Shown piece by piece: positions 8,497 through 16,051 of a DNA stretch of 64,000 nt (positions are counted from its first letter, which is position 1; each line of letters opens with the position of its first letter). This DNA comes from UTCFX2 sp963788145. GTDB lineage: Bacteria; Chloroflexota; Anaerolineae; Anaerolineales; UBA4823. The stretch spans positions 1,302,001 through 1,366,000 of the forward strand of contig CAWBFQ010000003.1 of the NCBI GenBank assembly GCA_963788145.1, given 5' to 3'. Under the pieces are notes generated by a model that had not been told where the DNA came from, did not search any database, and saw nothing but the letters and a program-made list of their open reading frames with translations. A program made the translations under genes and the position numbers.

Positions 8497-9536
8497 ATGT
8501 CACGCTTGCGGATTTTGAGAACCTCCTTGTCCGTCTTTCTGTGCACTCTGGAGATCTTCCTCCTCCTCTTTGCTTGCTCTCCCAATCCTGAAACCAAACA
8601 GGTCATCATCTACACATCGGTCGACCAGCCTTTTTCCGAGCCAATCCTGGATCGTTTCGAAAAGGAGACCGGCATCCGTGTCCAGGCGATCTACGACGTA
8701 GAAGCCGCTAAAACCACCGGCCTGGTCAACCGCCTGATCGCCGAAAAGAGATCGCCCCAGGCCGACGTCTTTTGGAATAGCGAAATCCTGCAGACAATCC
8801 GACTGCGTCAGGAAGGCGTGCTCCAACCCTATATCTCGCCACAAGCCGCAGACATCCCGAGCAATTTCCGCGATCCAGATGGATATTGGACAGGCAACGC
8901 CGCAAGAGCACGTGTGATTATTGTCAACACGAACCTGATACCAGATCCCGAAGAGATCGATTCGATGCATGACTTTTACAACCCGGCCTGGGGGGGCGAC
9001 CAGATCGGGATCGCCTATCCCCTTTTCGGCACTACCGCCACCCATGCTGCAGCGTTATATCAATTGCTGGGGCCTGAGGCTACGAAAACTTATTTCCAGC
9101 GCCTTGTCGATCACGCCGTTCGGGTTGTCGATGGCAACGCTGCGGTACGCGACCTGGTGGCCAGCGGCAGCCTGGCTTTCGGTTTTACCGACACCGACGA
9201 TGCCTGCGGCGCGTTAGCCCGGGCGCGCCGGTGGCCTTGGTTTTCCCCGACCAGCACACCATCGGGACCCTGGTCATCCCCAGCACGGTGGCGCTCATCG
9301 CCGGCGCTCCCAATCCAGAGCAAGGCCGGGCGCTCATCGACTATCTCTTGTCGCTGAATACCGAGCAGGCGCTATTAGAATCCGATTACAGCCATGTTCC
9401 GCTTCATCCTGACCTTCTGATGGAGAGCAAATGCATTTCCCAGCACAACATCCTCAGCATGGAGCTGGATTTCGAGGCTGTTTACGAATATTTCGAGCTG
9501 GCCCAAACCGATATGCAGGAAATCTTTCTGCGCTGA
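8497..9536 (+). CDS. Iron(III)-type ABC transporter substrate-binding lipoprotein, one frameshift
   Basis: The frame starting at 8497 loses one base in the G-run 9221-9223; the downstream frame continues as PVALVFPDQHTIGTLVIPST to the stop at 9536, about 346 aa in total, the normal FbpA length. A lipoprotein signal with lipobox LFAC (Cys about residue 28) is followed by VIIYTSVDQPFSEPILDRFE, the usual first strand of FbpA/AfuA proteins that bind ferric iron or related anions outside the cell. A two-domain permease and ATPase follow. The missing G (ARGAP expected) looks like a homopolymer error. Confidence 0.88.
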
Positions 9537-9548
9537 AGGATTGCCAGA

Positions 9549-11171
9549 ATGACACAAGCAGCAGGGCGATCTCGTCGATCCGATAAAGGTTACGTCAAAA
9601 CCTGCGTGATCTTGGGGATCTATGCCATGCTCGTTTTGGGCCCGGTACTGATCCTGGCTTTCAAAACGGTTCAGGTAACAGCCTGCGATCATCCAGAGTG
9701 GCTTAAGCTGGCCGCGCCCAGCGGTAGGCGCTTAGGTCTATTGCTGACCAGCCTGGGATTGGCAGCAGCCACTGCTGCGCTGGCGACGCTGCTCGGGTGG
9801 CTGGCTGCAGTTTGGCTTTGGACCCGGGGCGGCCGCTTTTCCTGGCTGGTCGTGCTTTTCGCCTTGCCGGTCCTGGCATTACCGGTCTATATCTATAGCC
9901 TCGCCTGGTTTGCAGGGGCGGAATGGCTTACCAGTCTGTTGGATCTGCTTAGAATACCGATGGGCGTGCCAACCGGTTGGCTGAGCGTCGTGATCGTTGA
10001 AACCGCCGCCTCTGCCCCGCTGGCATTTGTCTTTGCCTGCCTGGGTCTGTACAGCATCGATCCGGAATTGATCGATACGGCGCGCCTTGCTCGCCCGGAA
10101 CTGAACGGCCTGCTCAATATCATCTTACCGCTGGACGCCCCGGCCTTATGGTGTGGCGGGGCGATCATTTTTCTGACCAACCTGTTGGATTACAGTGTAC
10201 CGTCGCTTCTGCAGGTCCAGGTGTATCCGCTGGAGATCTTTGCAGATTTCAGCGCCAGCAACCGCCCCGAGCGCGCTTTCTTGCTCTCCCTTCCGCTGAT
10301 GATAATGGCCTGCCTGGCGCTGATCCCCTTGCTGAAACCTTTACGGTCGTTGATTGTGGACGCCGCCCTCCACCGCTCTGCCTGGAGCACGCCTGCGCAT
10401 TGGCCGCCCTGGTTCGGTAAGATCCTGAATCTTGGAGCGGCATTCTCGCTGCTATCGATCTGCCTGCCAATTGGCTTCATCGCGGCGCGGCTGGGCGCCA
10501 TCTCTCAAATACTCAATGTCTGGCTGGATGCCGGCTCAGAGATAGCGGTTTCGCTGCGCCTGGCGGGGCTTGCTGCGCTGATTAGCCTGCCTTTCACTGC
10601 TCTGGTTGCCGGGGTGATGCTGGCGCCGGGCCGGTTTGCGTTCATCATCTGGCTGATGGCGCTGGCGCCGCTTTCCATCCCTGCCTCCTTGACGGGTATC
10701 GGCTTGGTTTACCTCTCCCAATCGACCGCCCTCGATGCCTCGCTTTTAGGCCTCTGGCCGGCTATGCTGGCCTGCCTGGCGCGCTTTGCTCCTTTCGCGG
10801 CGCTTGTTTTCAGCGCTCAGCTACGCCGCCGGGATACCCTCCTGATCGATGCAGCCCGCGTGCTGCAGAGCAACAGCTGGCGCCGGCTGCTCTGGGTTCA
10901 GCTTCCGCTCCTTTTACCTGGCGTTCTGCTGGGGGCAGGATTGGTCTTTGCCCTCACTCTGGGCGAGCTGGGCGCAACCTTGTTGGTCATCCCGCCCGGC
11001 CAGGCCACGGTCAGTATGCGTCTGTATAATTACCTGCATTATGGCGCTTCAGAGGTCGTTGCAGGGCTGAGCCTTTTCCTGATGGCGGCGGTGCTCGGGA
11101 TGGGCGTGCTGGCAGTCATAGTCGCCTGGGTTGGCTGGAAGAAATTTGGCGCTCGAGGAGCCGAGGCATGA
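9549..11171 (+). CDS. Iron(III)-type ABC transporter permease, two-domain
   Basis: 540 aa with about 12 membrane segments arranged as two fused permease units, as in FbpB/SfuB. Each half has an EAA-like docking region (DTARLARPELNGLLNIILPL near residue 180 and IDAARVLQSNSWRRLLWVQL near 435). AAGGA lies upstream of the ATG. The stop overlaps the ATPase start by four bases, so the two are translationally coupled. Confidence 0.9.
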   Translation: MTQAAGRSRRSDKGYVKTCVILGIYAMLVLGPVLILAFKTVQVTACDHPEWLKLAAPSGRRLGLLLTSLGLAAATAALATLLGWLAAVWLWTRGGRFSWLVVLFALPVLALPVYIYSLAWFAGAEWLTSLLDLLRIPMGVPTGWLSVVIVETAASAPLAFVFACLGLYSIDPELIDTARLARPELNGLLNIILPLDAPALWCGGAIIFLTNLLDYSVPSLLQVQVYPLEIFADFSASNRPERAFLLSLPLMIMACLALIPLLKPLRSLIVDAALHRSAWSTPAHWPPWFGKILNLGAAFSLLSICLPIGFIAARLGAISQILNVWLDAGSEIAVSLRLAGLAALISLPFTALVAGVMLAPGRFAFIIWLMALAPLSIPASLTGIGLVYLSQSTALDASLLGLWPAMLACLARFAPFAALVFSAQLRRRDTLLIDAARVLQSNSWRRLLWVQLPLLLPGVLLGAGLVFALTLGELGATLLVIPPGQATVSMRLYNYLHYGASEVVAGLSLFLMAAVLGMGVLAVIVAWVGWKKFGARGAEA

Positions 11172-11806
11172 TCGAGATCGCTCACCTGAGGCATTGCTTT
11201 GGCGTTCAGGTCGTCCTTGACGATCTAAACCTGATCATCCAGCCTGGAGAGATCGTTGTCCTTCAGGGGCCATCCGGGAGCGGCAAGACCACGCTGATCC
11301 GGCTGATCGCCGGGCTGGATTTTCCCACACAGGGCGAAATCCTTATAGATGGGCGGCTTGCCAGCACGCCTGCCTGGGTGATGCCGCCTCACCGTCGCGG
11401 GATTGGGATCGTATTTCAACGCTCTGCGCTGTGGCCGCATATGACCGTCGCTGGGAACCTGCGCTTTGTGATGAATGGATTACCTGGCAGCGAAAAAAAC
11501 AGCCGGATCGTCCAATTGCTGCACATGGCCGGGATTGAGAGCTTAGCCAACCGCTTGCCAGGCCAGCTCTCAGGTGGAGAAGCTCGCCGGGTAGCGCTGT
11601 TACGCGCTCTTGCAGCGATGCCGAAGCGCCTGCTGCTGGATGAGCCGCTCACCAATCTCGACCTCGAGTTGAAAACCGGTATGCTTGAGCTCATCCGGGA
11701 ATACCAAAAGGAACATCGGCCAACCCTGCTGTATGTCACCCATGATCTAAATGAAGCCTGGATGATCGGCGGTCGGGTGGTACATCTTGAGAACGGTCAT
11801 CTTTGA
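11168..11806 (+). CDS. ABC transporter ATP-binding protein (iron-type importer)
   Basis: 212 aa with all ATPase motifs: Walker A GPSGSGKTT (about 35-43), Q-loop, signature LSGGEARR, Walker B RLLLDEPLTNLD and switch histidine in YVTHDLNEAW. It lacks the C-terminal TOBE extension found in longer FbpC proteins. It completes a binding protein-permease-ATPase importer. Start overlaps the permease stop (ATGA). Confidence 0.93.
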   Translation: MIEIAHLRHCFGVQVVLDDLNLIIQPGEIVVLQGPSGSGKTTLIRLIAGLDFPTQGEILIDGRLASTPAWVMPPHRRGIGIVFQRSALWPHMTVAGNLRFVMNGLPGSEKNSRIVQLLHMAGIESLANRLPGQLSGGEARRVALLRALAAMPKRLLLDEPLTNLDLELKTGMLELIREYQKEHRPTLLYVTHDLNEAWMIGGRVVHLENGHL

Positions 11807-11814
11807 GGCGAAGC

Positions 11815-12888
11815 GTGACAAAGAGCAGGCTCACAGACCTCTTCCAGTTCCTGGTTGGGATCGCCACGGTTGCGGCGACGGGGTGGTTGATATTGAGAAT
11901 GATCCCTGAGCCGCAACTTCTGCCGGGATGGCAAACCATCCGGCCGCCGCGCTATTTAATGGCTCTTTCACAGATTGGGGAGGCCCTCTGGGCAGGCGGT
12001 CGGGACGGGGTGGCCGTGATCGATCGCCGGACCGGCCAGCTTCAGGAATGGCTTAAGCCGGATGTCCCATTGCAGTATGTGCGCGGGATCGCCACGGATG
12101 GACAGCGAGTTTGGGTCGGCCACGACCAGGGGCTGAGCGTCTACCAGGATGGGATCTGGCAGACCCTGCACGCTGAGGACGGCCTTCCCGATACACAGGT
12201 CTTGCAGGTGTATTACAGCATGCAGAGTGGGCTGTGGGTGGGCACGCCCACCGGGCTGGCTCACCAACAGGGAGAAGACTGGGAAATCTATACCCTCAAA
12301 GAAGGTCTGGCCAGCCCGGCGGTTTCTGCTATTTATGAAGATAGCCAAGGCCGCCTGTGGGCCGGTGATGGATACAGCCCACAGGGAGGCTTGAGCATCC
12401 TTGAGCAGGGCCGGTGGAAGACCGTATCCACCAGCGACAGCCTGGCGCACAGCATCGTCAACGCCATCGTCGAAGCGCCGGATGGGGCCGTATGGGTTGG
12501 AACAGGCCTGGGGACGCAGGGCGGCGCATCTCGCTTCGATGGGTCTTCCTGGAGTTCGGTTTATAAAAAGGACGGCCTGGCCGGCGAGCGCGTCCGCTCG
12601 CTTTTATTTGAATCCGAAAACGTTGCCTGGTTTGGCTCTGAAAACGACGGCCTGGCTCGCTTTAATGGCCGCGCCTGGCAGATTTTCACACCTAAAGATG
12701 GACTTGCCGGTTGGGAAGTGCGGGCGCTGCTTCTAGATTCAGATGGAGTTCTCTGGGTTGGTACGGAGAACGGACTGACCCGTATTGATCTTGAGAAATG
12801 GCAGAACCCCCAGGCTGAGCGCGAATGCCAGGAGCAAGCAGCCCTATTCGATGATCGTAGAAAATGCGGATCGATTGGCGTAAATTAA
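11815..12888 (+). CDS. Membrane-anchored two-component-regulator-type beta-propeller protein
   Basis: About 357 aa. A single N-terminal membrane segment (VGIATVAATGWLILRMI) is followed by seven or so Reg_prop-like blades with recurring LWVGT/VWVGT and GL.S..V..I motifs. Such propellers form the extracellular sensor of hybrid kinases, but here no kinase domain follows, so the protein is a free-standing sensor or binding module. I prefer GTG 11815, which has GAGG six bases upstream; a TTG at 11803 overlapping the ATPase stop would add four residues. Its placement right behind the iron-type importer suggests cotranscription. Function unknown. Confidence 0.75.
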   Translation: MTKSRLTDLFQFLVGIATVAATGWLILRMIPEPQLLPGWQTIRPPRYLMALSQIGEALWAGGRDGVAVIDRRTGQLQEWLKPDVPLQYVRGIATDGQRVWVGHDQGLSVYQDGIWQTLHAEDGLPDTQVLQVYYSMQSGLWVGTPTGLAHQQGEDWEIYTLKEGLASPAVSAIYEDSQGRLWAGDGYSPQGGLSILEQGRWKTVSTSDSLAHSIVNAIVEAPDGAVWVGTGLGTQGGASRFDGSSWSSVYKKDGLAGERVRSLLFESENVAWFGSENDGLARFNGRAWQIFTPKDGLAGWEVRALLLDSDGVLWVGTENGLTRIDLEKWQNPQAERECQEQAALFDDRRKCGSIGVN

Positions 12889-12913
12889 CTGGATTACATC
12901 AAGGGAGCTTGAT

Positions 12914-13574
12914 ATGACCGAACAGGATATTCAATTTCTGAAACAGCACTACAAGCGGTTGCGCGCTATGTATGATGCAGGCCAATTAGACGCCCAGCAG
13001 CTTGCAGCCGAGGTCGGCAAGCTGCAAGCGCGCGATCAATGGGGAAACTGGTGGACACTTTAATCCCTGGGACGGCTCCTTCCTGCGCTACAATGGCAGC
13101 CAATGGACGCCGGATAATCCCCCACAGATTCAGGCGCAGCCCGAAAATCGTCCGTCGCCTCCCACCCCGCAGCCTTCAGCGGTCTCCGCCCCGGATAAAA
13201 AGGGGTGGCTGCCCCTGGTGAGCTTGCTGGGCATCCTGCTGCCCATTTTCACGGCATTTATCTGGTTCGCCTATACTTCGCTATCGCCACGCAGCGAGGG
13301 ATGGGACTGCCTGACGCCCCTGATCATCGCTGGGGTGCCCGTCCTGCTGATCATGTTCCAGGGGCCGATGGACCGGCTGCTGCGGCCTCTGCAGCCATTC
13401 CGGCAGAAGGTTCCGCCGGCTTTGCTGCTCGGTCTGGCCCTGGCGGTCCCGGTCATTTTCGGCTGCATTTGTTCAAGCGCAACTTACACGGGCTACGGGA
13501 CCTTGCGCTTCGCCTCCGTGGTCGGTATGCTTGGCGCCTATGCGCTGACCCGCAATCCGGAGGTGAGATCATGA
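12914..13574 (+). CDS. Membrane protein with Trp-rich N-terminal module, one frameshift
   Basis: The N-terminal part (ATG 12914, preceded by GGGAGCTTGAT) reads 45 residues to an artificial TAA at 13050; removing one T from the TTT run continues the frame as LNPWDGSFLRYNGSQWTP. The joined protein is about 219 aa: a short helical part with YDAGQLDAQQLAAEV, a Trp-rich module (WGNWWTLNPWDGSFLRYNG), a Pro-rich linker and about four membrane segments. The Trp-rich module recurs in the proteins at 14972 and 15366. No known enzyme motif. The stop overlaps the next start. Confidence 0.65.
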
Positions 13575-14943
13575 GCCCTCGCCCGCGCGGCCTCACCCAT
13601 TGGAAGCTTATCCTGCTTTTCGAACTGCTGACAATCCTGTATCTCGCGGCGCTGCCGACGGTTGTCTTCGCCGACCACTGCCTGGAAGATCCGCTGCAAC
13701 GCAGCCGACTGCATGCGCACGCCCGGATTCCGTGAAGCGCTCACGGTCGTTTTGATCGGCCTGGGAGTAGGGCCGGTGGTGATCAACAACGTGCTGTCCA
13801 ATCTGGCCCGCGGCAATCCCCTCAATAAAGCCCTGCGCAGCGCCGGCGTCAAGATGACCGGCGAGGTCGAAAAACGGATGAAGAACCCTGCTATTAAGAA
13901 GATGATAGGCCCCATCCCCGGAGAGGAAGCTGAAGAACCGGCCCTGGAGAAAACTCGAAGCCAGACCGAACGAAAACCGGCGCACGCCCCGACGCCTGGT
14001 CCATCTCCCACTCCAGAGCCTGCGCCGTCGCCCTCGCCCAGTCCGTCCCCATCGCCCTCGCCCAGTCCGTCCCCATCGCCCTCGCCCAGTCCGTCGCCCT
14101 CGCCCAGTCCATCGCCATCGCCCAGTCCATCGCCATCGCCCAGCCCGTCGCCCTCGCCCAGTCCATCGCCATCGCCCAGCCAGAAGCCGTCCCCATCGCC
14201 CAGCCCATCGCCCTCGCCCAGCCCGGAGCCGTCCCCTTCGCCCAGCCCCGGAACCGTCCCCATCGCCCAGCCCGGAACCTTCGCCATCGCCCAGCCCGGA
14301 GCCAGAGCCATCCCCCAGCCCGGAGCCGTCCCCATCGCCCTCGCCCGCTGAAGATACTTCCAAAACCGAGTCCCCGATCCAAAGACCATCCGAAAAATCG
14401 GATAAGAGCAAACCGGCTCCATCTCCAAGCCCATCCCCGCCGCCCGAGGAGGAAAGAGGAACGAAGTATTTTCGCTTACGTTGTCTCGGTTATGGGGAAT
14501 TTACGTTCATTGTCGCGGGCACGACCTTTCAGACCTGGGAAATTCAGGAGATCCGTCATCTCCAGGGGTTTCATTATGGGGAAAGTGCTTTTTATTGTTT
14601 CTTCAACGTTCCTTTGTCCGGGGTTTCGGCCGGTATCGACATGGGCGGAAGCCCTATCCCTACGGATTGGACTTACTTCGAGACACCTGAACCAGTGGAT
14701 GTAAAAAGGTTTTCAGGACCTGGCAAAATTATTACACCCGCGGCGTTTGCTTTTTTGGGTGGATATCAATTCAAGAAAGGGGAGTTACATTTCTACTCAC
14801 CTTATCATGTTAAAGTGGAAATCCCGGAAGGTGTCATTTTTGGTGTTTCCATTACTGCCTATAGTTGGTATGCAGGTTTCTGGGTCCGCCGTGAGTACAG
14901 CATGGTATCCATTCCTGAACCTACGCTTGGTTGGTATCCATAA
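13571..14943 (+). CDS. Secreted protein with long Pro-Ser stalk, two frameshifts
   Basis: Joining three frames (one extra base near 13700, one extra C near 14244) gives a 456-aa protein. It begins with a signal peptide or anchor (ILLFELLTILYLAALPTVVFA), then ADCMRTPGFREALTVVLIGLG with a second hydrophobic segment, then about 110 residues made almost only of Pro-Ser with some Glu, and a C-terminal domain of about 200 residues (LGYGEFTFIVAG, VDVKRFSGPGKIITPAAFAF) with no family I recognise. Such stalks are typical cell-surface spacers and potential O-glycosylation targets. It starts four bases before the stop of the previous gene. A GalNAc-transferase-like gene lies 1.1 kb downstream. Confidence 0.65.
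14015..14340 (+). repeat. Low-complexity tandem repeat encoding (Pro-Ser)n
   Basis: Degenerate 6- to 18-bp repeats built from CCCAGTCCG, CCATCG and CCCTCG units. The plus strand reads Pro-Ser with occasional Glu or Lys. On the minus strand the same DNA gives long open Gly-Asp-Glu-rich frames that are shadows. The last third is out of frame in this sequence because of one extra C near 14244. Confidence 0.85.
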
Positions 14944-14971
14944 ACAAACTATTCATCATCGGAGATCCGCC

Positions 14972-15379
14972 ATGGAATGTCTTAGATATTATCCTACTCC
15001 TGAAATCGAGGGTGCAGCCGCCTCTTTAATTCAGAAATTGAATGATGGGAAGATTGGTCTGCTAGATTTTAGCTCTTGGTTGTCAGATTTTCGGTTCCGG
15101 GATCCATCCGGAAGATATTGGCTTCTGGAGACACTCACCAGCCATTGGTATCGTTATGATCAAGACGCCTGGCATCTTGATGAGAGCAGGCCAGACTTGT
15201 TGCTTGGTTTGGACAGGTTGAGTTATAACTTGATCATTCACAATAAAACAAATAGACAATTGGAAGGACAAACCTTCAATCCTGAAGAATTGCTTTCCTT
15301 ATCTCCGGCAAAAGCATATGAACGCATCATTATGGCTGTGGTAGAATTCTTTCCAGGAAGGTCTAATGTCATCTGTTGA
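14972..15379 (+). CDS. Small soluble protein with Trp-rich module
   Basis: 135 aa, no signal peptide. It starts at an ATG with GGAG nine bases upstream. About residues 40-70 carry the module DPSGRYWLLETLTSHWYRYD followed by a further Trp, matching the pattern D-x-x-G-x-x-W-(x)n-W-[YF]-x-[YF]-[DN]-x-x-x-W that is also in the neighbours at 12914 and 15366. The rest has no recognisable family. Its end overlaps the next gene by 14 bases, so it belongs to the same transcript. Confidence 0.65.
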   Translation: MECLRYYPTPEIEGAAASLIQKLNDGKIGLLDFSSWLSDFRFRDPSGRYWLLETLTSHWYRYDQDAWHLDESRPDLLLGLDRLSYNLIIHNKTNRQLEGQTFNPEELLSLSPAKAYERIIMAVVEFFPGRSNVIC

Positions 15380-15896
15380 AGTCGAAGATTTCCTGGCATG
15401 GCAATATATTACAGATGAACAAGGGCATTTATGGGCAATGGGGCTAAATAGTCGCACCTGGTACTGCTTCGATAGAGGATCATGGCAGGCGCGTGCTGCC
15501 CTCCCGGAGTTGAATACCTTTCCGAAACCGCCTCGTGAAATGATCACTTGTAAATCCTGTGGCCATACTTTCCAGCGAGGTGGGAGGTGCCCGAAATGCG
15601 GTACGATCCTCGATAATGAGCAATTTGAGAAAGAGCTTCAGATTAACACTCGATTGCTCGAATTCTTGCTCTCACAGTCTGATTCCACACCAGAGCCCAT
15701 CGCCGATCCCTGGGATCCGCCACCCGGCTATCCGCCCGAGCTTGATGTCCGCTGCCCCTCCTGCCGGGCCTCCAACCTGCCGGGCAGCCGCCATTGCCGA
15801 GCTTGCGGCGCGCTTCTGGTCTGCCCAAACTGTGGAACCGAAAACCGCCCGAACAGCCGCTTCTGCCGTATGTGCGGCCAGCGGCTGAGTGAGTGA
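15366..15896 (+). CDS. Zinc-ribbon protein with Trp-rich module
   Basis: 176 aa. The N-terminus has the Trp-rich module (DEQGHLWAMGLNSRTWYCFD), followed by three CxxC-type zinc ribbons: CKSCGHTF...CPKCG, CPSCRASN...CRACG and CPNCGTEN...CRMCG. Double zinc ribbons of this kind usually mediate protein contacts rather than catalysis. AGGAAGG precedes the ATG. It overlaps the preceding gene by 14 bases and is followed by a 40-residue zinc-ribbon protein. The combination suggests a scaffold within this cluster; no enzymatic role is visible. Confidence 0.75.
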   Translation: MSSVEVEDFLAWQYITDEQGHLWAMGLNSRTWYCFDRGSWQARAALPELNTFPKPPREMITCKSCGHTFQRGGRCPKCGTILDNEQFEKELQINTRLLEFLLSQSDSTPEPIADPWDPPPGYPPELDVRCPSCRASNLPGSRHCRACGALLVCPNCGTENRPNSRFCRMCGQRLSE

Positions 15897-15928
15897 CCAC
15901 AACGGCATTGCCGCACAGGTCAGGATCG

Positions 15929-16051
15929 ATGGACCAACCCGAAACAAGCTCTCTGGCATGCCCGCGCTGCCGCTCGCCGCTCGGTTTCGGCGACCGTTAC
16001 TGCACGCAGTGCGGGCAGCCAGTGGGCGAGAGGCTAATACCTGGAGGCTGA
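15929..16051 (+). CDS. 40-residue zinc-ribbon microprotein
   Basis: This short frame encodes MDQPETSSLACPRCRSPLGF and continues with GDRYCTQCGQPVGERLIPGG, a complete single zinc ribbon with two CxxC knuckles. Its TGA overlaps the ATG of the glycosyltransferase gene (TGATG), implying translational coupling. The competing frame over the same bases, which would extend the glycosyltransferase upstream, gives Arg-rich sequence with no motif. The neighbours on both sides of the glycosyltransferase also carry zinc ribbons, supporting that this is a real gene. Confidence 0.65.
   Translation: MDQPETSSLACPRCRSPLGFGDRYCTQCGQPVGERLIPGG

Noticed and set aside
14015..14340. Possible CRISPR-like or minisatellite array
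   Set aside because: The units are 6-18 bp, adjacent and protein-coding; there are no unique spacers.
13538..14434. Long minus-strand frames rich in Gly-Asp-Glu and Arg-Trp
   Set aside because: They are the antisense of the Pro-Ser repeat; the sense strand has a signal peptide, a domain structure and a proper gene order.
15889..16050. N-terminal extension of the glycosyltransferase
   Set aside because: It is Arg/Ala-rich without motif and overlaps a clear zinc-ribbon frame whose stop couples to the internal ATG.
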